From positions 3,676 through 67,675 of the forward strand of contig JBGANY010000011.1 of the NCBI GenBank assembly GCA_044222005.1: 64,000 nt of DNA, written 5' to 3'. Made by a program: the position numbers and the translations under genes. The stretch comes from Methylotenera_A sp044222005 (lineage in GTDB: Bacteria; Pseudomonadota; Gammaproteobacteria; Burkholderiales; Methylophilaceae). The notes under the pieces were generated by a model. It was not told the origin of the DNA, made no database searches, and saw nothing but the letters and a program-made list of their open reading frames with translations. The stretch's first letter is position 1. Every line of letters starts with the position of its first letter. Positions 44,472-52,874 of the stretch are shown here, piece after piece.

Positions 44472-47136
44472 TCATGCCGATGCAAAAACACATCACTGGC
44501 ACACACTGTCAGCAGATGAAGCCGCACATCGGCTTGAAACCAGCCATCAAACTGGCTTAAGCGCAGCCAAAGCTGCGGAACGGATGGCACGCTACGGGCC
44601 AAATGCCTTGCGTGAGAAACGCAGACGCTCACCTTGGCGCATGCTGCTCGACCAGTTCACCGATTTCATGATTATTATTTTGATAGGAGCGGCAGTCATT
44701 TCCGGCATCGTTGGCGATGTGCAGGACACCATTGCTATCATCGTGATCGTCATCCTCAACGCAGTGATTGGGTTCATCCAGGAATATCGAGCGGAACGTG
44801 CAATGGCTGCGCTGAAACGCCTGTCCGAGGCCAGTGCGCGCGTACTACGCGACGGCCAGGTGGAAACTGTTAACGCATCTGAGCTGGTGCCCGGCGATGT
44901 GGTGTTGTTGGAAACTGGCAACGTGGTGCCGGCTGATTTCCGACTCGTTGAAGCGGCGCAACTCAGGATAGACGAATCAGCGCTGACTGGTGAATCCGTC
45001 GCGGTAGAAAAACAAATCCATCCTCTCTCTGTCGTCGATGCGCCTTTAGGCGACAAAACCTGTCTGGCTTATAAAGGCACTATTGTCACATACGGCCGCG
45101 GGCGCGGATTGGTGGTGGCCACCGGCATGCACAGCGAATTAGGTAAGATCGCATCATTGCTCAGCGAGGATGACGACAGCAAAACTCCGTTGCAAAAACG
45201 CCTGAAAGCTTTTGGGCAACGGTTGGCATTAGCCGCTCTGTCTGTTTGCTTGCTGGTGTTTCTCATTGGCATGATGCGAGGGGAGCCGCTTCTGCTCATG
45301 TTCATGACGGCAGTGAGCCTGGCAGTAGCTGCCATACCGGAAGCACTGCCTGCCGTGGTGACCATCTCGCTGGCCTTGGGCGCACATAAAATGGTCAAGC
45401 AGCATGCCTTGATCCGCCGCTTGCCCGCCGTAGAAACACTGGGCTCGGTGACTTTTATCTGTTCCGATAAAACCGGTACGCTGACGCAGAATAAAATGCA
45501 CGTCACAACAATGTATGCAGACGGCGGATTTTGTAAAACATGGAAGGATAAGAAAAGGACAGAACCATGGTCAACCTTGTTCCACGCACTGGCATTGAGT
45601 AATGACGCGCATTTGGATCATCATGGCAAAATACATGGTGAGGCGACCGAAGCAGCTTTGCTGCGTGCCGCACAGGAAGCGGGTTGGAACAAAGCCGCGC
45701 TGGAGAGCGAGATGCCGAGGCTGATGGAACTGCCTTTCGATTCCGAACGCAAGCGCATGACCACATTCCACAAAACGGCAGAAGGTTCCATCGCCTACAC
45801 CAAAGGCTCGCCGGAGTCACTGGTGCCGCAATGCGCCCGCATCCTAACCTCAAGCGGCGAACAGGCCATAGACCAGACTGCATTATTGCTGGAAGTCGAA
45901 GCGATGGCAGCCAATGGACTGCGTGTGCTGGCGATTGCCTGCCGCAGTTGGCCTGCGTTGCCTGACAGCCAGCAGCCAGATGAATTGGAACGCGATCTGG
46001 TATTTATTGGGCTCATAGGCTTGATTGACCCGCCACGCCGTGAAGCCAAAGAAGCGGTTTCATTATGCAAAACGGCGGGCATTACGCCTGTGATGATTAC
46101 TGGCGACCATCCGGCTACCGCTCGCGCCATCGCACATGAGCTTGGCATTCTTGCTGACAGTGACGGCAGGGTGATGACCGGAGCCGAGTTGGCAAAACTG
46201 GATCAACAAACGTTCGAAGCAGAAGTCAAGCTAGTGCGGGTTTATGCCCGCGTTGATCCGGCACAGAAAATCAAAATTGTCCAGGCTCTGCAGGATAAGG
46301 GGGAAGTGGTGGCGATGACCGGCGACGGCGTCAATGACGCGCCTGCGCTGAGAGCTGCTGATATTGGTGTGGCCATGGGCAAAGGCGGCACTGACGTGGC
46401 GCGCGAAGCCGCGCACATGGTGCTGCTGGATGACAACTTCGCCACCATTGTACATGCGGTCAGCCAAGGACGGCGGATTTTCGATAACATTCGAAAATTC
46501 ATTAAATACACCATGACCAGCAATGCCGGAGAAATATGGACTATCCTCCTGGCGCCATTTCTGGGTTTGCCTATTCCGCTATTACCAATTCATATTCTGT
46601 GGATCAATCTGGTGACTGACGGACTGCCCGGCTTGGCGCTGACGGCAGAGCCTGGCGAGCGCGGCAACATGAGTCGTCCGCCGCGCCCAATACACGAAAG
46701 CATCTTTGCGCACGGTATGTGGCAGCACATGATTTGGGTTGGCTTGCTGATGGGCGGCGTAAGCCTGTTGATCCAGGCCTGGGCGCTACAAGGCGGGTCG
46801 ACGCACTGGCAGACTATGGTATTTACCGTCCTCACCCTTTCTCAACTAGGGCATGTGCTTGCCATTCGCTCTGAAAAAGATTCGTTATTCAGCGTTGGAA
46901 TATTTTCTAATCCAATGCTTTTGTTCGCTGTGCTGCTGACCTTTATGCTGCAAATGGCAACAATTTACATACCCGCACTTAACCCCATCTTCAAAACCGA
47001 GCCACTGAGCATGAGCGAGCTTGTTCTTTGCCTTGCCTTATCGAGTGTTGTATTCATTGTCGTCGAAATCGAGAAATGGCTGATACGGCTTGGCTGGTTA
47101 TATCAGAGTGAAAAAGCCGTTAGGATTATGGGCTAA
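44464..47136 (+). CDS. P2-type cation ATPase, probably Ca2+-transporting
   Basis: 890 aa. Cation_ATPase_N domain (about 8-80), A-domain with DESALTGESVAVEK, ion-site helix AAIPEALPAVVTIS, phosphorylation motif CSDKTGTLTQNKM, ATP-binding KGSPESL, hinge TGDGVNDAPALRAADIGVAMG, and four C-terminal helices with HILWINLVTDGLPGLAL. These are SERCA/PMCA-like (P2A/P2B) features; bacterial members export Ca2+ (some Mn2+ or Na+). Its ATG overlaps the antiporter stop. The 3' end overlaps the convergent radical SAM gene by 11 nt. Confidence 0.9.
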   Translation: MDNHADAKTHHWHTLSADEAAHRLETSHQTGLSAAKAAERMARYGPNALREKRRRSPWRMLLDQFTDFMIIILIGAAVISGIVGDVQDTIAIIVIVILNAVIGFIQEYRAERAMAALKRLSEASARVLRDGQVETVNASELVPGDVVLLETGNVVPADFRLVEAAQLRIDESALTGESVAVEKQIHPLSVVDAPLGDKTCLAYKGTIVTYGRGRGLVVATGMHSELGKIASLLSEDDDSKTPLQKRLKAFGQRLALAALSVCLLVFLIGMMRGEPLLLMFMTAVSLAVAAIPEALPAVVTISLALGAHKMVKQHALIRRLPAVETLGSVTFICSDKTGTLTQNKMHVTTMYADGGFCKTWKDKKRTEPWSTLFHALALSNDAHLDHHGKIHGEATEAALLRAAQEAGWNKAALESEMPRLMELPFDSERKRMTTFHKTAEGSIAYTKGSPESLVPQCARILTSSGEQAIDQTALLLEVEAMAANGLRVLAIACRSWPALPDSQQPDELERDLVFIGLIGLIDPPRREAKEAVSLCKTAGITPVMITGDHPATARAIAHELGILADSDGRVMTGAELAKLDQQTFEAEVKLVRVYARVDPAQKIKIVQALQDKGEVVAMTGDGVNDAPALRAADIGVAMGKGGTDVAREAAHMVLLDDNFATIVHAVSQGRRIFDNIRKFIKYTMTSNAGEIWTILLAPFLGLPIPLLPIHILWINLVTDGLPGLALTAEPGERGNMSRPPRPIHESIFAHGMWQHMIWVGLLMGGVSLLIQAWALQGGSTHWQTMVFTVLTLSQLGHVLAIRSEKDSLFSVGIFSNPMLLFAVLLTFMLQMATIYIPALNPIFKTEPLSMSELVLCLALSSVVFIVVEIEKWLIRLGWLYQSEKAVRIMG

Positions 47137-47977
47137 CTTGCACGGTTATACCAAGCGCACGCATGCGTTGCGCCATTGCCTCCAGCCATTCAGGCGACAG
47201 GTGGCTAAGTCGTTTTGCTTCTTCCTGCATGGATGGCCGTGCGATGCCATATAGATGAATGCCTTGTATAACTTCTTTAACCTGACTGACCAGCGCCAGA
47301 TAAGCTGAAATCTCGTTCTCTGAGGGTGGCTTACCATCCAGTGCGAACATGCAGGTTTGAATAAAAGTCGGGCAAGTCGCCGCGCAATTTTTGAGGCGTT
47401 GTATATGGCTTTGTGGGTTGAGATTAACATCGTTGATGCGCATGATGCCTTCTTTAGTGCCCGCATCCAGCTTGAACCAGACCTCACCATTGCATTGTGC
47501 CAGATGGCTGACGCTGTCGAGCACTGACGGTTTATCCATCATGCTGCCGTTGGTGATTAAACGAATCTTGATCTTGCCCAGTAAACCAAAGTCTTTTAGC
47601 ACCCGCTCGACCAGCATCACCGCTTGTGGAAACTCTTTTGCACTGGTCGGTTCCCCGTTGCCAGAAAATGCAATGTCTTTCAGCTGCCGGTCGGTTTCAC
47701 TGACATGGCGCTGCATAAAATCGCCATGCAGCACATCGCTTAAAAGCCCCCGCAGCTCCTGCTCTAAAACGTCAAGCTCAATAAGGGGGGGAGTGCCGCG
47801 CGTGAGATTCGGCACACTGCAATATATACAGCGCCAGTTGCAGGCGTTATTAGGGTTGAGGTTGATGCCAATCGAAACACCGCCTGCGCGACGTGAAACA
47901 ACAGGGTAAACATAGCGTAATCCGCCTACATCGCGGTTATGGTCACTAACAGTGAGGATGTTTTGCAATAATGTCAT
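47126..47977 (-). CDS. Radical SAM protein of unknown function
   Basis: 283 aa, with the cluster motif CNWRCIYC (Cys-x3-Cys-x2-Cys) near residue 45, GNGEPT, and LITNGSMM typical of the radical SAM barrel. N-terminal LTVSDHNRDVGGLRYVYPVVSRRAGGV is not one I can tie to a known enzyme; it resembles small proteins annotated only as radical SAM. A run of seven C's on the coding strand lies in the TPPL codons (plus-strand G7 about 47785-47791). Transcribed towards the Ca2+ ATPase; the fnr gene lies upstream on the same strand. Confidence 0.8.
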   Translation of the reverse strand: MTLLQNILTVSDHNRDVGGLRYVYPVVSRRAGGVSIGINLNPNNACNWRCIYCSVPNLTRGTPPLIELDVLEQELRGLLSDVLHGDFMQRHVSETDRQLKDIAFSGNGEPTSAKEFPQAVMLVERVLKDFGLLGKIKIRLITNGSMMDKPSVLDSVSHLAQCNGEVWFKLDAGTKEGIMRINDVNLNPQSHIQRLKNCAATCPTFIQTCMFALDGKPPSENEISAYLALVSQVKEVIQGIHLYGIARPSMQEEAKRLSHLSPEWLEAMAQRMRALGITVQVSP

Positions 47978-48043
47978 CGTTCGACTTGTTGTTGAATTGA
48001 ATGGCGGATGTAGTTAAACAATCTGGCGTAATCAGTAAGGCGC

Positions 48044-48760
48044 TTAATAAATCTGGGGATTGAATATTTTTTTGAGTGCTTCCGGATCAAGAATGCGCAC
48101 ATAGCGTTGTTTGATTTCGATAATGCCGTCTTCGCTGAATTTTGAAAACGTACGGCTTACGGTTTCGAGTTTCAAGCCGAGATAGCTGCCAATTTCTTCG
48201 CGTGTCATTCTTAAGGTGAGTTCTGTTTGCGAATAACCGCGGGCATGCAGGCGTTGCACCAGATTCAAAAGAAACGCTGCCACGCGCTCCTCGGCGCGCA
48301 TGTTGCCCAGCAACATCATGACACCATTCTCGCGCACGATTTCGCGGCTCATCATTTTGTGTACATGGCGCTGCAGCACTGGAAACTCTCGCGATAAGTC
48401 TTCTATGCCGGCAAACGGTATCGTGCACACTTCAGCGTCTTCAAGCGCAACAGCGTTGCAGCTGTGGCGATCCGTCACAATACCATCCAGCCCGATGATT
48501 TCGCCAGCCATTTGAAAGCCGGTCACCTGTTCACGGCCGTCTTCACTTGAAATGCAGGTTTTAAAAAAGCCTGTGCGTATGGCGTAAAGTGAAGTGAAAG
48601 TATCGCCGCTGCTAAACAGGAGCTCACCCTGCTTTACCCGACGGCGCTTTTCAACTATTTCGTCCAGTTTGTTTAATTCTTCTGAGTTCAAGCCAACCGG
48701 CATGCAGATTTCGCGCAGATTACAGTTTGAGCAAGCGACTTTAAAGGTTTCAGAACTCAT
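48044..48760 (-). CDS. fnr: Oxygen-sensing transcription regulator FNR/ANR
   Basis: 238 aa CRP/FNR-family activator. Four Cys expected to hold the oxygen-labile [4Fe-4S] cluster: Cys10, Cys13, Cys19 (ACSNCNLREICMP) and Cys101 (DRHSCNA). cNMP-like beta-roll, dimer helix, then a helix-turn-helix MTREEIGSYLGLKLETVSRTF whose ETVSR matches the E-S-R set that reads TTGAT half-sites. Under low oxygen it should bind the three perfect FNR boxes found upstream of ccoN, hemN and ompW. Divergent from hemN. Confidence 0.95.
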   Translation of the reverse strand: MSSETFKVACSNCNLREICMPVGLNSEELNKLDEIVEKRRRVKQGELLFSSGDTFTSLYAIRTGFFKTCISSEDGREQVTGFQMAGEIIGLDGIVTDRHSCNAVALEDAEVCTIPFAGIEDLSREFPVLQRHVHKMMSREIVRENGVMMLLGNMRAEERVAAFLLNLVQRLHARGYSQTELTLRMTREEIGSYLGLKLETVSRTFSKFSEDGIIEIKQRYVRILDPEALKKIFNPQIY

Positions 48761-48964
48761 GTTTTTCTAAGATATAACACCATCCCTTAAGCATACCGTT
48801 TTATAGCCTTTATTCATAGAGGGTTCTACTCAACATTTTGAACTCGGCGCAAATTATTATACGGAATGGTCTGTATGCTTAACGTGCCGTGGTTTGATTT
48901 GTATCAAGGAGTTTTATCTCTAAAGGTGGCAAAGTTTCATCCTGTCCAAGCGGGGTTTAAGGTG
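48761..48964. promoter_or_regulatory. fnr-hemN divergent regulatory region
   Basis: 204 bases between the fnr start and the hemN start proposed here. It holds one perfect FNR box (48894-48907) closer to hemN. The same box lies 134 nt ahead of fnr, so autoregulation is possible, but I see no -10 placed for that. Confidence 0.55.
48894..48907 (+). promoter_or_regulatory. FNR box of the hemN promoter
   Basis: TTGATTTGTATCAA, identical to the ccoN and ompW sites. With class II spacing the transcript would start near 48942; the hexamer at the -10 position is CAAAGT (48930-48935, 3 of 6). This leaves a 23-nt leader before the ATG at 48965 and rules out the in-frame ATGs further upstream. Confidence 0.86.
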
Positions 48965-50392
48965 ATGATTTCCAACAATGTTGCACAAGTAGCTACTGCG
49001 AGCGTTAGCGGCGTAACGCCTTCTATTACGCCCGCAATGCTGCAGAAATATGATGTTTCCGGTCCGCGCTATACGTCTTATCCCACTGCTGACCGCTTTG
49101 TGGAAGCTTTTGCAGAAGATGAATACAAACAGGCTTTGGATCAGCGGCGCGTAGGTGGCATGGCGCTGCCATTGTCAATTTATGTGCACATTCCATTTTG
49201 TGAGTCACTTTGCTTTTATTGTGCATGCAACAAGATCGTGACCAAACATCACGAGCGCAGCGCAGAATACCTGCGTCATCTTAGCCATGAGGTCGACTTG
49301 CATATCGCCCATTTAGGGGCTGGGCAGACCATTACCCAATTACACTTGGGGGGCGGTACGCCTACTTTCTTCTCTGACGATGAACTGAGCGAGCTGATGG
49401 CCATGCTGCGCCGCAGCTTTGTGCTGGCCCCAGGCGGCGAATATTCGATTGAAGTAGACCCGAGAACGGTCGATGAAAAGCGCCTGGCACATTTGACGAG
49501 CTTAGGGTTTAACCGGCTGAGTTTCGGGGTGCAGGATTTTGACCCTGAGGTACAAAAAGCGGTACATCGCATCCAGCCGGCAGAACAGGTGTTTTCTCTG
49601 GTCGAAGCCGCGCGCCGCTTAGGTTTTGAATCGGTGAACGTTGATTTGATTTACGGATTGCCGATGCAGACGTCCAAGTCGTTTGCACGCACGCTGGCGC
49701 AGGTGGTCGAGCTTAAGCCAGACAGGATCGCACTCTATGCCTATGCACATTTGCCTGAACGGTTCAAGCCGCAGCGACGCATCAATGCCTACGAGTTGCC
49801 AGCAGCTTCTGCAAAAGTTTCCATGTTGTCTGATGCGATTGCTACTTTTCTGGATGCGGGCTACGTGTATGTTGGCATGGATCACTTTGCGCTACCCAAT
49901 GACTCGCTGGCAATCGCCAAGCGGCAGGGCAGGTTGCACCGCAACTTTCAAGGCTATAGCACGCAGCCGGATTGCGATCTGATTGGTCTGGGCGTATCGT
50001 CGATTGGCCGTATTGGTGCCACTTACAGTCAGAATGCCAAGACGCTGGAAGAATACTACGATTACCTGAATCAAGGCCGTTTCCCTGTAGTGCGCGGTCT
50101 GGCGCTGTCGCGGGATGACTTGGTGCGCCGTGCCGTGATTATGGCGCTGATGTGTCAAGGTAGGTTACAATACGAGTCCATTGAACTTGCTTATATGATT
50201 GATTTTAAAAGTTACTTTGCGACCGAGCTTGAAGCGATAAAAGAATTGGAAAGTACAGGTATGGTAGAACTCGAAGACGGTGCGATACAGGTCACAGACA
50301 CTGGCTGGTTCTTCGTGCGTGCTGTTGCCATGCTGTTTGACCGCTATCTGCAAACCGATCGCAACCGAGCGCGCTTTTCTAAAATCATCTAA
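48965..50392 (+). CDS. hemN: Oxygen-independent coproporphyrinogen III oxidase
   Basis: Radical SAM enzyme that decarboxylates coproporphyrinogen III when oxygen is low, feeding haem to cbb3 oxidase. 475 aa from the ATG at 48965. Cluster motif CESLCFYCACN preceded by YVHIPF, then LHLGGGTPTFF, EVDPRTVD, RLSFGVQDFD, NVDLIYGLPMQT and the HemN-specific GYVYVGMDHFALP. The frame is open upstream to 48866, but that extension contains the FNR site and putative promoter, so the start is reset here; AAGG lies just ahead. Confidence 0.95.
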   Translation: MISNNVAQVATASVSGVTPSITPAMLQKYDVSGPRYTSYPTADRFVEAFAEDEYKQALDQRRVGGMALPLSIYVHIPFCESLCFYCACNKIVTKHHERSAEYLRHLSHEVDLHIAHLGAGQTITQLHLGGGTPTFFSDDELSELMAMLRRSFVLAPGGEYSIEVDPRTVDEKRLAHLTSLGFNRLSFGVQDFDPEVQKAVHRIQPAEQVFSLVEAARRLGFESVNVDLIYGLPMQTSKSFARTLAQVVELKPDRIALYAYAHLPERFKPQRRINAYELPAASAKVSMLSDAIATFLDAGYVYVGMDHFALPNDSLAIAKRQGRLHRNFQGYSTQPDCDLIGLGVSSIGRIGATYSQNAKTLEEYYDYLNQGRFPVVRGLALSRDDLVRRAVIMALMCQGRLQYESIELAYMIDFKSYFATELEAIKELESTGMVELEDGAIQVTDTGWFFVRAVAMLFDRYLQTDRNRARFSKII

Positions 50393-50403
50393 ACCCCTCA
50401 ACT

Positions 50404-51072
50404 ATGCAATCATCGCTTGCGCTTACCACGTTTCTGATGGGGCTGGCTGGCGGACCGCATTGCATTGCCATGTGCGGCGCGGCCTGCGCCAGCATTCAAA
50501 GCGGGCAGGGCGGAAGTTATAATTTATGGAAATTCCAGGCCGGACGTTTAATCGGCTATGCCAGCTTCGGCGCGGTAGCGGCTGGTTCAGTTAAAAGCCT
50601 GGCTTGGTTTTCCGGCCAAACTTCAGCACTGCATCCTATATGGACGTTTTTTCACGTACTGGTGCTGTGCTGGGGGCTGATGCTACTCGCCTATGCTCGC
50701 CAGCCAGTCTGGGCGGACAATCTGGGTCGCAATATCTGGTCGCATGTGCGGCAGCTTTCGAATCTGCCCGGCGGCATCGTGATGACGGGCATGCTGTGGG
50801 CCTTGATGCCTTGCGGCCTGCTTTATTCGGCGCTGTTGGTGGCATCATTAAGCGCCAATATACTCAGCGGCGCGTTCAGCATGGCTGCATTCGCGGCTGG
50901 CACCAGCATTTCATTGTTCATCGGCCCCTGGCTTTGGCTCCGCCTTAAAAACGGCGTTAAATGGCTTAACGACGGCACCAGTATGCGCCTGGCGGGGCTT
51001 TTGTTGGCTGCTGTGGCAGGCTGGGCTATCTGGATGGATCTGGTACATCAGGTAAAGATCTGGTGTACATAA
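50404..51072 (+). CDS. TauE/SafE-family membrane protein (cbb3/copper-associated type)
   Basis: 222 aa with six or so hydrophobic segments. Starts LTTFLMGLAGGPHCIAMCG and has MLWALMPCGLLYSAL, two Cys-containing repeats of the DsbD-transmembrane-like 'sulfite exporter TauE/SafE' family. Members near cbb3 genes are linked to copper delivery or cytochrome maturation, which fits its position 11 nt after hemN under FNR control. The ribosome binding site is weak. Convergent with ompW. Confidence 0.8.
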   Translation: MQSSLALTTFLMGLAGGPHCIAMCGAACASIQSGQGGSYNLWKFQAGRLIGYASFGAVAAGSVKSLAWFSGQTSALHPIWTFFHVLVLCWGLMLLAYARQPVWADNLGRNIWSHVRQLSNLPGGIVMTGMLWALMPCGLLYSALLVASLSANILSGAFSMAAFAAGTSISLFIGPWLWLRLKNGVKWLNDGTSMRLAGLLLAAVAGWAIWMDLVHQVKIWCT

Positions 51073-51084
51073 TAATGTGAGTAT

Positions 51085-51116
51085 AAAAAAATACCCCCAC
51101 CAATAATGGCAGGGGT
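51085..51116 (-). terminator. Intrinsic terminator of ompW
   Basis: On the minus strand ACCCC...GGGGT forms a 10-bp stem with two G-U pairs in the middle and a TTAT loop, followed by seven T's (complement of the A-run at 51085-51091). It lies about 45 nt after the ompW stop. The opposite strand lacks the wobble pairs and a T-run, so it is specific to ompW. Confidence 0.85.
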
Positions 51117-51159
51117 AAAGGGTCTGGACTGTTTAAATCCAGCTACTGAAAAGCGGTAA

Positions 51160-51864
51160 TTAGAATTTTTTGCCGATACCGATACCAACTACCCATGGAT
51201 TGATGTCAAGTGAGTCAATCTTAGTCCAAGCACCTGCAGGTGTATTCAATTTAACATCAGTATCTAGCCAGACATATTTAACGTCGGCATTAATTAACCA
51301 GCCATCTTTCAGGTTGATATCAACACCTGCCTGCAAAGCTGGACCCCAGCTGTCGCTGTCAATTTTGATTTTAGTGCCTGCTAATGGACCGCGACTAACT
51401 TTCAAGTTGCGGTCTAGCATGATGGTGTAGTTAATACCAGCACCAACATACGGATCAATCATTTGGTCTGGATTGAAGTGCCACTGTGCAGTTAACGTTG
51501 GTGGCAGGAGGTTAACACTACCTAAACCTTGATTGCCCACGGTTGCTAAAGCATCACCTTGAATACTGACGTTGTGGCGTGTACCTACGGCTAAAATCAA
51601 TTCAGCTGCAATGTTTTTGGTGAAGTAGTAAGAAATATCTAATTCAGGAATCACTTTGTCGCTTACTGCCAACTCAGCGCCTGGAGACATCACTGTTGCG
51701 CCAAGACCAACGTTTTGGTTCACAGTTTTACCTAGTTTACTATCTTCATTCGGCGCAACATTCACTGCGCGTGCACGAACTACCCAATCACCAGCTTCAG
51801 CTTGTGCTGCTATTGGTGCAAATACTGCTGCAGCAAGTGCTACTGCTAACAACGTTTTCTTCAT
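51160..51864 (-). CDS. ompW: Outer membrane protein OmpW
   Basis: Small eight-stranded outer-membrane barrel forming a narrow hydrophobic channel. 234 aa: signal peptide ending AQAEAG, N-terminal GDWVVRARAVNVAPNED (typical OmpW opening), alternating beta strands, and C-terminal GIGIGKKF with terminal Phe. The ATG at 51864 has GGGAG 6 nt upstream; an adjacent in-frame GTG is less likely. Controlled by an FNR box, as ompW is in E. coli, and ended by a clear terminator. Confidence 0.93.
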   Translation of the reverse strand: MKKTLLAVALAAAVFAPIAAQAEAGDWVVRARAVNVAPNEDSKLGKTVNQNVGLGATVMSPGAELAVSDKVIPELDISYYFTKNIAAELILAVGTRHNVSIQGDALATVGNQGLGSVNLLPPTLTAQWHFNPDQMIDPYVGAGINYTIMLDRNLKVSRGPLAGTKIKIDSDSWGPALQAGVDINLKDGWLINADVKYVWLDTDVKLNTPAGAWTKIDSLDINPWVVGIGIGKKF

Positions 51865-51937
51865 CACTAACTCCCTTTAAAATTTAACTGCTATCAAAAG
51901 ATGATCGAACTTTAACTTATCTGAGAAGTGAGGCGGT

Positions 51938-51951
51938 TTGATTTGTATCAA
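51938..51951 (-). promoter_or_regulatory. FNR box of the ompW promoter
   Basis: Third copy of the palindrome-like site (reads TTGATTTGTATCAA on plus, TTGATACAAATCAA on minus). On the minus strand TAAAGT (51914-51909) serves as a -10 (4 of 6), putting the start near 51902 with the site at about -42 and a leader of roughly 38 nt. Confidence 0.85.
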
Positions 51952-52111
51952 ATACATTATGCTTATTATCGGAATAACCACCCAAAATGCTATTTATGTT
52001 GTATTTTTGATACAGAATATGGATTGATATTCTCTAAGCCGATGCGCTGGATTAGAATTTTGCTGGATGGCATCCGCCCTGATAGCTAACTTTTGAATTG
52101 ATGAGCTGATT

Positions 52112-52864
52112 TTGCACAACACGCTACGCATTGCGACATTTAACACCCACAAGGGTTTTACGCATTTTAACGCCCGCTTTGCCCTGCAAAGCCAGCGCGA
52201 ACTGCTGCGAAAACTGCATGCGGATGTTATTTTTTTACAGGAGGTGCAGGATGTGCATTCAAAACACAGCCAGCGCTTTGAAACATGGTCGATATCAGGA
52301 CAGGTTGAATATCTGGCGGATACGGTCTGGTCTGATTATGCCTATGGAAAAAACTCCGTATATCCTGCAGGACATCATGGCAATGCTTTACTTTCAAAAT
52401 TCCCGATCGTCAAAACCGCTAATCAGGATATTTCTGCGCATACTTTGGAGCAGCGCGGCATGTTGCACTGCGAAATCAATATCCCCAATTGGGATATGCC
52501 TTTGCACGCCATCTGTGTGCACCTTGGTTTGTTCGCACATTGGAGACGCCAGCAATTAGTAGAGGTGGCTGAATATATTGAGCGATACGTTCCACCTGGC
52601 GCGCCATTGATTATTGCAGGTGATTTCAATGACTGGAGCACACGGTCTGCACGCGATTTTGCAGCACGCCTGCATATGCGCGAAGTGTTCGAGCATCATT
52701 TAGGTAAAACGGCGCGCAGCTTTCCATCCTGGCTGCCACTGTTGAAGCTGGACCGTATTTATGTACGCGGATTTCAGATCAGGCATGCGGAAGTGCATTC
52801 AGGGGCGCATTTCGTCAAAGTCTCTGACCATGCGATACTGACTGCGACGCTAACAAGAATATGA
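52112..52864 (+). CDS. Endonuclease/exonuclease/phosphatase (EEP) family protein, YbhP-like
   Basis: 250 aa metal-dependent phosphodiesterase fold. Motifs: LRIATFNTHKG, IFLQEVQ (metal Glu), GNALLSKFPI, HLGLF (catalytic His), IIAGDFNDW (Asp/Asn), and SDHAILTATL at the end (Asp-His). No signal peptide. Start is a TTG at 52112, right at the family N-terminus; no nearby ATG. Lies 10 nt before the cardiolipin synthase gene, the same pairing as ybhP-ybhO in E. coli, so a role in phospholipid turnover is likely. Confidence 0.85.
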   Translation: MHNTLRIATFNTHKGFTHFNARFALQSQRELLRKLHADVIFLQEVQDVHSKHSQRFETWSISGQVEYLADTVWSDYAYGKNSVYPAGHHGNALLSKFPIVKTANQDISAHTLEQRGMLHCEINIPNWDMPLHAICVHLGLFAHWRRQQLVEVAEYIERYVPPGAPLIIAGDFNDWSTRSARDFAARLHMREVFEHHLGKTARSFPSWLPLLKLDRIYVRGFQIRHAEVHSGAHFVKVSDHAILTATLTRI

Positions 52865-52874
52865 CGCGTATATT

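Noticed and set aside
47785..47791. Seven-G run inside the radical SAM gene as a phase-variation switch
   Set aside because: The frame is intact and the run encodes ordinary Pro codons; without length variants there is no reason to call a switch.
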